Shown in pieces: positions 41,294-54,525 of a stretch of DNA of 64,000 nucleotides (its first letter is position 1; each line of letters opens with the position of its first letter). A model generated the notes under the pieces. The model worked only from the letters and a program-made list of their open reading frames with translations, ran no database searches and was not told where the DNA came from. This DNA comes from Pseudoneurospora amorphoporcata (Eukaryota > Ascomycota > Sordariomycetes > Sordariales > Sordariaceae): positions 81,886 to 145,885 of the forward strand of contig MU859138.1 in NCBI GenBank assembly GCA_033297205.1, written 5' to 3'. The position numbers were made by a program, and so were the translations under genes.

Positions 41294-44200
41294 GAAGTCG
41301 ATGTCAGTCGGCCGTGTCTGAGTTAAAGTTGTCCTTTGGGTACTGATGTCTCAAAGACATGGGAACATGCAACGGCGGTCGTGGTTGGGTTTGTTGGTGA
41401 CAACTTGTCGAAGAGACGGAGTCTGATGCGGCGAGGTCAATGTAATGTTGATGTAGTGTGTTGAGTTGTTGGATGGATCACCGGGCCTTGGCCTGATGTG
41501 TGAATCTGTTTGGAGATGTTGGTAACAGACTGTGATTGATGTGTTGATGAGAGCGATGGTGGGTGGTGAGGATCAAGGTCGGAATAGGTGGCGGGTGGTC
41601 CCAAGTTATATATGCTTCGGTGTGTGATAAAGGTGAACGGGAGTCTCGAGAGGTGTCATCAGCTTCCAGTTCGTGTTAAGTGTGTAGGTGGGCAGCCTGG
41701 GCGTGTGCCAGGCCACTCAAAGTCTCGCACTGTCCGCAGTTCATGACCCATGTACAACCTGGCGGGTGTAGCGAAGAGATGCCTCATAGGTTCACCTCGA
41801 TCCACACCCCCTCCCCAGGCAGTAACTGATCATGCTTCAATAAGAATCCGGCGAATGCGACTGCCTCCAGGCCGCCAGTCGGCAAAGGAGTCACTTCTCT
41901 CTGCGAACTGGGGGTGGAAGTGGAGGGTCGGGGGTGTGACAGTACGAGGCGTGTGTGCATCGCCCCGCTCCAATCGATAACGGCACAGCCCGGAAGGGCT
42001 GAGCTACCACATCTTGGTAACTCTTGTGCCCAGGCGTTCTAGCGCGGCGCGCCATTCTCCTCCCTAGTTTTTGCTGGGATCATTTCAGGGTTCTCCACGC
42101 TGGAAATCCCTGAAGATGGAGAAAGAAATGTTGAATCGAAGATAAACGACGACCGCAATAGGAAAAGTGGTGCTTGGGAATAGTTACACGCACTGGTGAT
42201 GTTGAAAGGGCAGGGATGAGGAGCCAAGAGGGAGCCCAGACCAGGACCTTCCAAGGCCCTGTGATGCCCTGTCATCTTTGGATTTTCCCAGGCTTCACCC
42301 CCACCATCACGACCCCTGATCGTCCACCCCTCAACACAACCCTCGCTCCTCTCCGCAACCGTCCTACCGTCATTGTGGTGAAGAAGATGTTTGTCACTGT
42401 TGGCGTTGGCGAGAATGATGAAACTGGGGTTCCCTTGAGAGGCAACCCATTGGCTGTGCGAAGGATTCGATATTCTCGAGCCGCAAGGAGATGGATGGCG
42501 AGAACGACAATAAGTCAAGCACCGGAATGGCTGTTGGGAGGACAAGGTCACCAGGGATACTTGTTGGACCAACATTGAGTTTGTTGACACGGCCTATGCT
42601 TGCTTCACTCGATATACAAAAGCCGACAGAGCAGGTACAGTGCCGACATGCTAAAGCCGGAGTTTATCACCTGGTAGGACTTTTCCCATATTTCGATCTT
42701 CTGACGACGACACTATCAGGCCATGGTTTTTGGTTCGGCGTCCTGACTCACTGGAGTCCATCGTTCGTGTCCTGAGTCCTCCCCACTGCCCTATACGTAC
42801 CGCGTGTGTAGGGCTCTTTTTGAGGGTGTGTGACAGGGCAGACAGGGGTGAAGATGACCCTGTCGCATCAAGCGCCACAAGTGTTCGGCAGCCTGAATGC
42901 GCGGCCAGTCTCTCGACAAACCGCATTTCGTTCCCCGCAACCACCAGCATGTCATGGCCATCTGCAAGTGATTAGCGGGAGTGAAAGCAGAGCCCGATTT
43001 GAGGACCGTATTCGAGAGGACAATTGATGAGTGCAATAGGTGCGATTTGATCCAAGTGCAAAAGCAGGTACAGGCAAACGTGCAGCGAACCATTGCTGGC
43101 GCCGCGGGGGTCTTGCATTCTTGGAGAGCTCGGCCTCCTGCAAAGTCCTGGGGCTATGCTCTGCTGGATTGGTTCCAGCCCTAGAAGTGGGAGCGTTGAG
43201 AAGTGGGCGTTGCGTGGAAGGACTTGGCTGCGGAGCACACAGTGAGGGAGCTGAGCTTTTCCCTTTCGGGACAGGCTGCGCGCTCTCACCAATCTTGGAT
43301 AATGATCATCAAGTCACTTGACGAGGTGATGCAATGAACATGTTTGGTGAACGGTATCTGTCTCGATGCTCTTCGTTCAGCATGGGTTTACACCTCAGCC
43401 TCTATTCCAGAATCTCAGTTCCACGACAGTGTCAAAAGGGTCGCTAGAGTGGGCGTCTGCCAAGGCAACGTTGTGCTAGTCGCTTGATGGACCAAGCGCT
43501 GTGGTGGCAGACGGTGCGAGAAGGAAGAGTGCTTCGGGGGAGTTGTATGTATGTAGGAGTCTGGCAGCGTCCGCGTTTCAGAATTAGCAAAAGGGGCACC
43601 AATCGAAGCGCTGGATGGCCCGAGAGCATGTCCCTTTGTGGAAAGCAAAAGATTCCCAGTGCTATCTTTGACGGCTTCATCTTGGCAGTTTTCGGCGACT
43701 TTTGCTGGTAGTATTGGGCTGGTGCATGGGCTTGTCGTACAAGACGATAAAAGTGGTACAAACACGCCAGCAAGGCTGACTTTCGCTCCCATATGAGGTC
43801 ATGCTGGGCAGGGCATGGAATGATGTGGGCAATGACAGAATGGTCTAGCCTTGTCCAAGAAGGTCCCCAAAGTGAGTTCCTCAGCCGCATGACCAAGCTC
43901 CAGGCAGCATTACGGACGAGAGGGGAAGTATGATGACAGGGAGAATTTGCCAGTTGCAAATGCTGACCGAGGTGAACATGTGGTAGTGGACTGCGTGTGA
44001 GATTCGTATGCCACGGCTGAAGAGAGAAAGGGCCACCCCCTTACATGCCTCTCCATTGCCAACCGGCCTCTGCTCCAAGAAGAGGAGTACGGAACGGTGC
44101 GCATCAAGGGGATGGGCCTGGCCGCCCACGCTGATCATTCCAGAAGCATCGCCTTCTCTCGGACCTCTTCTAGGACCTTGTGGCGGGTGCCATGATGAAG

Positions 44201-45738
44201 GCCAAAGGTACACTATCTGGGTGAGGTGCAGGACCTGACGAACTAGAAACAGGCAGGCGTCTACGGCCATCAGTCAGAGTCCAGCTAGCAATATGGATTC
44301 TGGAGCATGAAGCTTGAAACCCACCAGACTACATGGATGCACGTCTGTAGCCGTTCTCTGGTTTCATATCCTAGCTGCCATGCAAGACGGTTGAAGTTTA
44401 CCGACTTGCATACAGAGACGCCGTCGAGATCATGCCTCAATGATGGACGGACACATTGTCGAATGCAGGTTGGCGACGTTGCAAGGCTCGAGAGAGGCAG
44501 CCGGGACATGGGAACTTTTCGAAGTAGCGCGTCTATTGCGCTTAATCGCTTGGTCCGAACATGGTCACCACCGGGGTTGGTTGCATGGAGTAGCAGTCGC
44601 CGTCTCGATTGGGAACGCCCGCGGCGTGTGTTTAATGCGAAAAATTGAATCGGGGGTGTGAGCCTAGGTGGCAGCCATTAACAAATTGGTGTAGCAACAG
44701 GTTGCCGTACTGCGCCGCGGTCTGGACTTTTGTGATTCTATGGGTTCGAGTTAGCCCATGGCAGATTTCGACTGGCGTCGCAAGCTGAAAACGGCTGCAT
44801 ATTGTCGTGGTTGATTGACTTTTTTGCAGAAAAACTTGGCGTGGCTACCAACAAGCTCCCGAATGTTGGATAAAGAGACAAAGCAGGGAAAGTTGAAGGG
44901 AGCGGAAGGGATGGATGAATCTTGCACTTGCCGGTGTTCCTGGATGTGCCGTGTTGGTTGTTGACGGAAGGAAAGTTCGGACCGCTGCCGATCATGAGAA
45001 AATTGCCAATGTCCATTGGTCGGAGTGGAAGAATGTGAGGAAAAACTTTTCATGTCACATAGCAAACGAAGACATCCATAGGGAAGTCACGATGCTGATG
45101 GTCAGTCCGAGTTGTCAGGCGTTACTGAGATGGATATGAGAGTGGTCTGCTCGCGGCGCTCTTTCCCGATGACGATGTGATGATTTGGTGGGGTGCTGCG
45201 TATTCCACTTGCGTAAGGTATTTACAAGGATTATTACAAACAGCAAGCGATAAGACCTTATCGGTAGTAGTGGAATTCGACATGGTCCAAGCGTTGTGGT
45301 AACAAAGATGTAAGGTAAGGAATCGAAGCGGAGAGTCCTCGCCAGCCAAGCACCGATCACGGCAACCCCTCACACTTTTGCGCAATTTCACCAAAAATCT
45401 TGTCGCAACAAAATGGAAAGAACAATGCAAATGAGTTATTGGTTCGGAATGAGAACGCAATCGCTATTACCTAACCAGAGGAATCCAAACCGATCCACTC
45501 CTGTTCACCTTCTTGATATCATGAAAGCCCGTCCAGTACCCGACCCTTGTCCCGTCCAATTGTATCCCAATTTTCGACCAAAACCGAGGCCGATGAAGCC
45601 GTCGCCATCAAAACCAGACGCCAGAAACACCCAAACTCAAAATTAGGTACCCATAATTTTCCGTTACCGATTTCGTCTATCGTCCATCATCCATTACTCG
45701 GCTCCTGATTACCAACTTCAGCTCCAGAATATCCATCA
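41294..45738. other. Spacer, no gene recognised
   Basis: Overlapping short frames on both strands (for example 42039-42590 (-) and 43444-43959 (-)), none with a domain, signal peptide or splice support. The left part is the promoter side of the disordered-protein gene. Confidence 0.4.
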
Positions 45739-47877
45739 TCACTTGCCAATGCCGCGGACCTTGAACCCGAGCGATTGGAGCTCAATGGGATCGACGACAT
45801 TGCGGCCATCAAACACCCATCGGGGCTCCTGCATCAACGACGCGGCCTCAAACCAGTTGACTGGCTCCTGGCTGATCTCCTCCATCATGGACGCCGCCAA
45901 CCCAAAGACCTCGAATCCCTGAGCAGCCGCCGCTGGCTTGAGTCTGCCGAGAGGGTCCTCGCCGGTCATGTTGAGCTCGCGAGCAACCATGGCCTCCAGC
46001 TCCAGGATGGCCATCTCGGTGAGCTTGCCGTTGACAAAGGTCTTGATGGCCGGCTGGGACGGTGTCTTGACGGTACTAGCCTTTGTCGAGCGGCCAAGCT
46101 GAGCGCCGCGGAACTGCTTCCACTGGGTCAGGATGCACACAGCGCTTGCCTGCTTGACCGAGTCGCGCCAGTTGGAGCAGATGTTGACGCGCTCCAGCTG
46201 AGCCTTGGTCAACCCTATCTTCTCAATCTCCTCCATGATCTCGTTGGAAGCACATCCGGGGTCGAAGATGGCAATCTCCAAGGGCATCTCCTCGGCCAGG
46301 CTCTTGATGATGTGCACGGCAATGCTGTTGCGTGTGTCGTTGGTGCCGTCCTTGAAGGCGAAGCCCAGCACGGAAATCTTCTTTCCACGCAGCGAGCCGT
46401 TCAACTCCTTGACAACCCTGTGCACGTACCTCTCACGCTGATACTCGTTGATCTTCAGGATACCCAGCCAGTAGTCGGCAACAACATCCAGGTGCAGCTG
46501 CCTTGCCAGGTACGACAGGTTGAGAATATCCTTCTCGAAGCAGGAACCACCGAAACCCACACCAGCCTGGAGGAACTTGGGCCCAATTCGCGAATCCTGT
46601 CCAAGGGCCAGGCTAACATCATCCACATCGGATCCCAGACCAATCTCCTCGCACATGGCGCTCACAGCGTTCATGCTGCTGATGCGCTGCGCCAGCATGG
46701 TGTTGGCGACAAGCTTCGACAGCTCGCTGCTGAAGGTGTTGACGGTAATGATACGTTCTTGAGGAACCCAGGCGGCGTATACGTTCTTGAGGCTCTCTGC
46801 CGCCTTCATGCCGGCCAAGGTGCGGGCGCTGCCAATCAGGATGCGATCCGGGTGCATGAGGTTCTCAACGGCGGTGCCCTCGGCAAGGAACTCGGGGTTC
46901 GACAGAATCTCAAAGTCGTCGTTGGGGCGGTAGTATTTGAACTATTCGGTGTCAACATCCTGTCTCCAGTGTTCGGGCATCTCCTTCAGGTCTACTCACA
47001 ATATCTTGGATGACACGGGCTGTGCCGCATGGGACCGTGCTCTTCTCGACAATGATAGCTCCCTTCTTGGCGTTCTGCGCGACAGTCCTGCTAGCACCCT
47101 CCACCATGCTGATATCGGCCATAGACCCGGCTCCCAGGCCATACGTCTTGGTGGGTGTGTTGACGCAAATGAAGATGACATCGGCCACCTCAATGGCTTC
47201 ATTCACCTTGGTTGAGAACACTAGGTTGGGGGTGCGGGCGTCAAGCTTGAGCGATCTGGGAAGACCCGGAATCTTCACCATGGTGTCGAGGGTGCCATCG
47301 CGAGCTGTCCTTACAACCTTCAGCAGACCATCTTCGTGGATTGGCAGTTGGCTCGAGTTCCACGCCGCAATTCGTGCCTCGTTAAGATCAACAACATTGA
47401 CAGTGATGTCTGGGTTGTGGTAGGCAATGACGGCAGCAGTTGGTCCACCTATACGATGAGGGTCAGCAATCGTATCTCTCTGAAACAACTCAACAAAAAA
47501 AAAAAAAAAAAAAAAAAAAAAACCATACCAACAAATCCGGCGCCGACAAAGCAGATGCTCTTCACCGACTTGGTTACGGTAGGAAGCACCTCGGCCACAT
47601 CTACTCGTGGAGCAGAGTCGACCTTCTCGGTCTGAAACCTCACCTTGAGCTCTGGCGAGCCTGATCGTGTGCTAGGTGGTGAGGTGTTGGAGCTTCCTGG
47701 AGACCACGGATGGGCGTTCCATGAGCCTGGTGTCGAGGCTCCCGGGCTTAAAGCGGAAGCGAGCGAGTGGGTGCTGGGGAGTGATCTAGTAAGAGGGCCT
47801 GGTGATGGAGAAACCAAGGGCGACTGGGGACCATCCCGGCGGGAACAGCAACAATGGTGAGTGTGGTTGGCGTCCAT
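45739..47877 (-). CDS. UDP-glucose 6-dehydrogenase
   Basis: Three exons, 47877-47529, 47448-47000 and 46941-45739, give 666 residues. It oxidises UDP-glucose to UDP-glucuronate with NAD. After a Ser/Pro-rich N-terminal extension of about 105 residues comes the Rossmann start KSICFVGAGFVGGPTAAVIA, whose glycine motif is assembled across intron 1. Further motifs are ICVNTPTKTYG, VEKSTVPCGTA, the linker SNPEFLAEGTAVENLMHPDR, the catalytic cysteine loop GVGFGGSCFEKDI, and the C-terminal domain (KISVLGFAFKDGTNDTRNS, WVFDGRNVVD). Intron 1 (80 nt) contains a roughly 39-nt T run on the coding strand; intron 2 is 58 nt. The N-terminal extension and an insertion before the C-terminus make it longer than the roughly 490-residue animal enzyme. 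It is the neighbour of a polysaccharide synthase. Confidence 0.95.
47483..47522. repeat. Poly-A/T run inside intron 1 of UGDH
   Basis: About 39 consecutive A on the plus strand (T on the coding strand), close to the donor GTATGG at 47528. Confidence 0.9.
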
Positions 47878-50002
47878 ATTGCCCTGATGTGTTGCTGATC
47901 AAAGTGAAAAAGAATGAAAAGAAGACTTGATACGTCTGTGTTGTCCGAATGTCTTGGAACGATGTGCTTTGCCCCCCAAGGGTTTAGGCTCTTAGAAGTG
48001 TCTCGGGGATATTGTTATATATCCTACGTCTGGAAGAGGTGCTCACGTCTGTTCCCGATGCAGTGGGCAATTGCTTTCGCAATCTCCCTAGTGTTATAGC
48101 ACCATGCCGGACTACGGCTTCTCGTCACAACATGATTTCTTCATGAGCGTGGCGCAGAAAGACCCGTCCGCGCCAGGGGTAACCCATGACAGAAGCCATC
48201 ACGCATCCGGGTGTCGTCACAGTCCATCAGCAGTCCGTCTGCTGTCCGCCTTCTCACCTGCACCATTGTTCCCTACCGCTGGGTGGGATTACCCATGACT
48301 AACCCATGTTGAACTGGGACCAGAAAGAGTGCCAAGCTCACTTATTCCCTCGGGCATCGACTTCGTGTCACCACCGTCTGAACGCCGACAGGTCCAGCAC
48401 CTTGGACGGGTCCCCGCCTGGTTCCAATTCGTCTATTTCCCCAGCTACGCACCGCTCTTGGGGATGGTTGTTTCAGCACGATAAAGTGGGGGATCTTCAT
48501 CACTGGGCATGGGGTGTCCGCAGTATGATCGTGTATCGCTTCGACTCATGAGATTTGGTTTTACTCAAACCAATCCTGTTAGTGGGTCGTTACCGAGAAA
48601 CCTTGCGACCCGCATCAGCTCCCTTTGTACCCGGCACTATACCTGTTGAGATAAACCAAATCTTGCGAGTCGAAGCGGTAGAGGTATCCACCGTGATGAA
48701 TCCCACAGTACACCTCTCTCGACGATCCGGCACAGAACCAGCCAGCATGTTGCGCACGAATTGGTAAGTAATCGGAGTATAGACACACCTTGATGATCCG
48801 ATCCCCCTTTCAGCTGTCCACAGTTTGCGCTTACCTTCTTTTCCTACTCTTAGCTTTGTCTTGCGCAAGGTTAATTGCGGTGAGCCCGACCGCTATCGGC
48901 CAGTCGCTAATGATGACTGTCAGAAGCAAATCAAACTTGGCAAGACGTTCGTTCTTGCGCGTGGAAAAGACGAAGATGGCCAATTGTGGCTTTAGCCCAC
49001 TCAAGCCAAACTCGTGTAGCTGGAGGCTGATCGCAATGCGGTCGGATCGAGGCTTTCCTTCACTCTGGGCTCCATCGCCAACCCCCATCGTCGGTCGGGG
49101 CCGGAGTTTGTTTCTTTGGCTCTCCCCAAGATAAGGGGATCGGCGGCTCTAACATGGGTTTAGGCGGGCTAGACAGGGGGTAACCGATGCCAGCGGCCAG
49201 ACCAGCCCAGCGACGCCCTACGAAGTGCGGATTAGCGCGTGCTTGGCCACGATTGTTTACCGACCCGCGGTGGTCGTTAGCGTGGCCCCTAGGACCGGCC
49301 CAGTGCGGCGACCGCTGAGCTGTCACCAATGGAGGTGCCGATCATATTCGGTTCGTGACTCGGCAGGGCCCTGACATCGCAACCCTGCTTCACATCATCT
49401 ACAAACGCGATAACAGGCGCAGAGCGGACGGCAGTGGGAAGGGAAAACTGTGGAATTGTCCGTTGTCTGTTTGCTCTCCCCGTCTGCTGTCTGACCGCCA
49501 ACCAGCCAACAGCCATAATGGGCCTTGGACCGTGGGCCATGGACCGACAATGGGATTCAACACTACGATTCTCCCATGCGCTAGACGCGTGGAGCTGTGA
49601 TGGTTTGTGACGCAGCCAAGGAACCATGTTGGCTCGTTCCTTGTTACCTACATCCGCTTTGTACCTCAGTGGCTTGCTTCACACGGCCGTTCTTTTTTGC
49701 TGTTCGTCGCAAGTCGCAAGAAATACGAAGGGAGAAGGGAGACGGAAATCCTACGGGTAGATCATATGCTGGCGTGTCAGAGCTTCCCGGTTTTCTCGAA
49801 ACATGAGATGCAGATCCGTGTGGCAGTACGGACGCGGGTTTGTGCTGCTCCAAACGACGCCTCCCTCGTTTTCTTTCGTTACCCAGAAGTTGCTGTCTCA
49901 TATCACATCGTCCATTAATCCCGACTTCGACATTACATACGCCGCGGGGAAACTTCGACTCACTGAAAGCAGCTCTCGATATTGTCCCAGTCTACCGATG
50001 CA
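47878..50002. other. Divergent intergenic region between UGDH and the GH12-like gene
   Basis: The 5' regions of two divergently transcribed genes share this 2.1-kb spacer, so joint regulation is possible. No supported gene inside. Confidence 0.4.
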
Positions 50003-51339
50003 ATGGCGGCGCTAACTCTCCAGCCACGTCTTCGCTTGTCTGTACTAGCACGTATAGCAGCGCTGCTAGCTGTCAGCCTGTGGGCCCAGACCACTGCCGG
50101 AGCCTACGATACCACCGTTTGCGGGCGGACCGGCTACACGATACCTTCCAACAACATGACCTGTATGTCACCGCTCTTCGTTCAGCACTCACTGAACTGA
50201 GTCTCGCTTCCAGTCAGCCTCAGGCTCTCAGCCCGAGTCTAGTCAGGCACGCCATACTTGTTTCATTCAGTTCACACGCCTAACCTTCACTCGCGAAACA
50301 ATTCACAGTCAACGCCAACGCCTGGAACCCTGATGATAAAGGATTCCAGTGCATATCCGTAAGTAGATGACGCCTTAGCCGCTTGGCAGTGGCCCGTTTC
50401 TCTCCTCCTGTCATATCATTGTTGTTCCTTTTCTCCTTTTAGTTTGTCTCACTTACGACTGACACTTTCTCCATCTTCAGGTCCAAGACTCACCGCCTGC
50501 CTTTGCCGCGACCTGGTCGTGGTCGTCGAATCCGGAGACGGTCCACTCCTACCCCCACGTCAAGCTGACGGCTCCAGGTCTGCCGACACCCTTGTCAAAT
50601 ATATCGGCATTGGTCCTCTCTGCCGAATGGTCCATGGGTCCGGGGTCGACGCCTCGCCCGGCGCCGGTGGTCGACCATGACGGCCTGGCCAATCACGGCA
50701 CATCTGCCAATGTGGCGTTCGACATCTTCGTGGATCCCAATGCCGCAAACGCACGCAGTGAAAAGACTGCAGCAACCGAGATCATGATCTGGGTGGGGAG
50801 ATTTGGCCATGCCGAACCACTCGGGTTCGATGCGAGTATGGAGAAGACGTGCTTCACCCAGACTGTCGGAGATGCAGAGTTGTAAGTTTTGCAAAATGCC
50901 TGTCGGCATCGTCCCGGATGAAGGATGACATGAGAAAAGCAAACTCTAACCAAACCTTGTACCCAGTGTCTTGTATCAGGGCCATAATGACAGAGGTACC
51001 CATGTGCTCAGCTGGGTGGCCACGTTCAATCACACAACCTTTGCGGCGGAGGTGTCGCCGTTGTTGCAATACCTATGGCGCAACGGCCTGGTATCAGCCG
51101 GCTCCCATGTCGGCTTGGTGTCCTTTGGGACGGAGGCGTACCATTCAGATGGCATCGTCACCTTCTCTGCATCGGAGTTCGACATGCACCTGGTTACTGG
51201 CGCGGCCCCGAACCTCGCAGTCGGCGACCTGCCCGCAGAGTGTTCTCGAGCGGCATCCACCAATCCCCCACAATGGCTGTTATCTAGCGCGTCGATCAAG
51301 GCGGTGGTGAGCGCTACTCTACTTTATCTGATATCCTAG
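50003..51339 (+). CDS. GH12-like secreted, probably GPI-anchored endoglucanase
   Basis: Four exons, 50003-50162, 50309-50358, 50481-50881 and 50967-51339, give 327 residues. It has a signal peptide (RLSVLARIAALLAVSLWAQT), the CGRTGYTIPSNN start, then a GH12-type jelly-roll: TWSWSS, NISALVLSAEWSMG, ANVAFDIFVD, EIMIWVGRFG (the Glu fits the nucleophile), LSWVATFNHTTF, LLQYLWRNGLV and VSFGTEAYHSDG (the Glu fits the acid/base). GH12 enzymes cut beta-1,4- or mixed beta-1,3/1,4-glucans and xyloglucan. A C-terminal hydrophobic tail (IKAVVSATLLYLIS) after a small-residue stretch suggests a GPI anchor, which would keep it at the wall. It lies 0.8 kb before the GT2 synthase, on the same strand. Confidence 0.8.
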
Positions 51340-52151
51340 CCAAGACATTAACCGAATACACCGCACCGTTCGACTCGGGGCCTTGGAGAGGGTACCTGCA
51401 GCAAAGCGCAGCAAAACCTGAGTTGCCCGTGGCCTGTAATAAGACCACGACGGGAATTGGATTAGACGTGGGAATTCAGGGCAGTTGCATGCTCTAGGCA
51501 CGCCTCTCAAGCCCCATCACGAGGCTTTAATATCAAGGATCCCTGTATCAGTTTTCACATCACACAGCACGGTACACTGCATTTCTTTCCCTTGTCTGAT
51601 TTGCTTCAGGGTCGGATGTAACTAGCACGGAGTAGGCGGGAGGGTTGCTGCCCCAGATACACCGTATGGGACTCACCGCCCCTGGCCATGAAGGTACTTA
51701 CCCTAACTTCTCACTCCCTCCCCCCCAAAACACGAACTGGCCTTTGCGGTGTCCCCTATCCCAAGTGATCGTCGCCACTAGGTCCGACTAGCTCAGGTAC
51801 CCTGGTCTTGAGCCTCATAGCTTGTCGCTTGTCTTTCTTTAGTGGACTCACCGATGTCTTTGGGTGGGCGTGTATGGGTGTGTGCTTTTTTGTGGTTGTT
51901 TTGACCTTTTTTCCTCTTCGCTTGCAAGATGGCGGGAACGGGATGCAGGGCCCCCAAGGATGGCTCCCAAAACTTCCCTTTATATGACTCCTTGGACGAG
52001 TGTTTATGAGTCTCGGATTGTCCTTCTTCTTCAGAGTTCACGATCTTCAAGACACAAGCCCTAAACGGTCTTGGGCGGTGCAGACAGATCATCCTTTGCC
52101 TTCTTTCTATTCCATCCAGATCATCTCGATCTCTTTAGCCACTCGTTCATT
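51340..52151. other. Spacer between the GH12-like and GT2 genes
   Basis: No gene seen. The short distance and shared strand allow the GT2 promoter here. Confidence 0.4.
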
Positions 52152-54525
52152 ATGGCACCGCCTCAAGATAACCGGCCCACACTCGTGGCTGGTAACAGCT
52201 TTCTCACAGATCCCTTTCAAGATCCTTCTTCGGACAGCGCATCATCCCAAGGACCGTCGACGAGACCTTCTAGTGTAAGTGCAATAACACCACGAGTTCA
52301 TGCTTTGCCGATGTTGATGACTGACCTTCTTAAAGGAAAACCCTCCATCACCTGTCGTTACAGCACCGCCTGCGGTTCCTGCCCCTGTGGTTCCTGCTTC
52401 TGCTCGTGCTCCTCCGGTTCCTGTTGCCCGTCCTCCTCCCCAGGTACAACCACCTGTCGATGTTATTGTAAGGGAACACCCACGTCGTGCTTTGGTCTCA
52501 CAAGGTGTACAGCAGCTAATCTTGAGTAAACAGACTCCTGTCCCCGCTGCTCCTCCAGCAGGTGAAGTTGCTCAACAAGAGTTTGATGAGAAGACTGGTG
52601 GTGTCTTGGAACCTGCTGGCGATGTCGAGCAGGGCCGGGCGGCTGCTGCCCCTGCTGCCGGCGCCGATCCGGAGAAGTCCGGCGAGCCGGTCCGCAAGAG
52701 CAGAAACCCCTTCAAGCGCGGCTATTGGGCCTTCCGGGACACCTACTGCCCCAAGGAAGAGCCTGGCCTTGTCTTCCCTACCGGGCCCGATGACGAGGAG
52801 AAGCTCCGCTATGTGCACACGAACCGCATTCCCCTCTACGTCTTTGGCATCATCTCCTTCCTGACACTCTCGGCGGGTATGTGGCTCTTTGCCATCTGCA
52901 CCCCCATCTTCGCCTGGTACGGCGTCTTCGTCGGCTTCCTCAACATCTACCTCATTATCTCCTACCTTGTCGGTGTCGTCGGTCGCGACTGGGACTACGA
53001 TGGTCACAAGCAAATCGTTGAGCAGTTCCCCATCACCGATGAGACTGCTCCTACCGTTGACGTCTACCTCCCCTGCTGCTCCGAGCCCCTCGAGATTCTC
53101 GAGAACACGTACCAGCACGTCATCAAGCTCGACTGGCCCGCCGCCAAGCTCAAGGTTTATGTTCTTGACGACAGCGCTTCCGATGCCGTCCGCACGCTTG
53201 CTGAATCATACGGCTTCAACTACATCGTTCGTGACGACCGTCCTCGTCTTCGCAAGGCCGGTAACCTCCGCTGGGCTTTCTCTCGCACTGAGGGTGACTA
53301 CTTCGCTATCTTTGACGCTGATTTCTGCCCCCGTCCTGATTTCCTCCGCGAGCTGGTCGTTGAGCACATGGCCGATGACAAGACCGCTATCGTTCAGAGC
53401 CCCCAGTACTTCAGAGTCACAGATGACCAGACTTGGGTTGAGCAGGGTGCCGGAGCTACTCAAGAGCTTTTCTATCGTGTCGTCCAGGTCAACAGAAACA
53501 AGTGGGGTGCTTCCATTTGCGTCGGCAGCAATGCCGTGTACAGGCGCGCTGCTCTCGAAGAGGTTGGCGGTACTGCTGAGATTGGTTTCTCTGAGGATGT
53601 GCATACTGGGTAAGTTTGCTTCTTCCTTTGTTCTGTGCGAAGGGTAGGATAGGACTCGGGTGAGACATGCACCCCGTATCCCGTATACGGCGCAGCGGGT
53701 GTGTCACCTCTCGAGTCCTCTCAAACTCTTCCCCCGCGCCTCACCCCTGCATGGAATTGTGTTGCTAACCACCAGTCAAAACAGATTTGGCGCCGTCGAT
53801 CGCGGCTGGAAGGTCAAGTACGTCCCGCTCTGCTTGGCCACCGGTATCTGCCCCAACACCCCGCGCTCCTTCTTTTCGCAGCAGATGCGCTGGGCTCGCG
53901 GTTCCACCACTCTCTTGACCACCAAGCATTTCTGGACTTCCAACTTGAACTTTATGCAGAAGCTGTGCTATCTCTGTGGTACGTACCCTGTCACACCATC
54001 CATCCATTCTCCAATGAGAAACTAACGCATTCCCATGCAGGCCTCCTCTACTACTCCGCCGTCTCCCTCGGCATCTTCATCTCCCCCATCCCGGGCACCC
54101 TCCTCCTCGCCTTTCGCCCCGAGTACTTCAAGTACTACAACCTCGCCTTCGCCATCCCCTCCATCGTCTACGGCGCCGTCGTCTTCCGCTACTGGGCCAA
54201 GGCCAAGTACGGCTTCAACGTCCAGCACATCATGGTCGTGCAGTCGTACGCCTACCTGACCGCCATCAAGGACCGTCTCTTTGGCATCGAGCTCCTCTGG
54301 GCGGCTTCGGGAGACAAGAAGGCTCATAAGAGCAACAAGTACCGCAACATGCGCATCCTGTGCACACTGTGGACGATTGCTAATGTTGGCGGTATGATTA
54401 CTGCCGTTGTTTATCGCGTTGGGTTCAAGGGGTTGCATTGGTATCATACCTTGCCGCTTATTATCCTGTCGACGTATAATCTGTATATCAGCCATTACTT
54501 TATCTTTGCTTCTTGGAAGTGGTAA
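52152..54525 (+). CDS. Cellulose-synthase-like GT2 polysaccharide synthase
   Basis: Five exons, 52152-52274, 52336-52467, 52534-53609, 53785-53978 and 54041-54525, give about 669 residues. The N-terminus is Pro/Ala-rich and disordered. Two membrane helices (YVFGIISFLTLSAGMWLFAI; IYLIISYLVGVVG) precede the cytosolic GT-A domain with VDVYLPCCSEPLEILENTY, YVLDDSAS (first Asp), FDADFCPRPD (DxD), GFSEDVHTG (third Asp) and SQQMRWARGS (QxxRW). Several helices follow to FASWKW. All processive synthase motifs are present. The closest type known to me is the fungal CelA/Tft1 group linked to mixed-linkage beta-glucan. The 52468-52533 intron is a multiple of three, so retention would still give an open frame. 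A GTAAGT overlapping the stop leaves a further exon possible. Confidence 0.9.

Noticed and set aside
44690..44770. GGGTTCGAG word with GCCAT/ATGGC pairing suggesting a tRNA
   Set aside because: The T loop would be ten bases and the other stems are absent.
45775..47013. 412-codon plus-strand open frame
   Set aside because: Antisense shadow of the UGDH third exon; the minus strand carries clear UGDH motifs and splice sites.
48831..49627. Several 80-115 codon frames in the UGDH/GH12 divergent spacer
   Set aside because: Overlapping on both strands without coding features; treated as promoter region.
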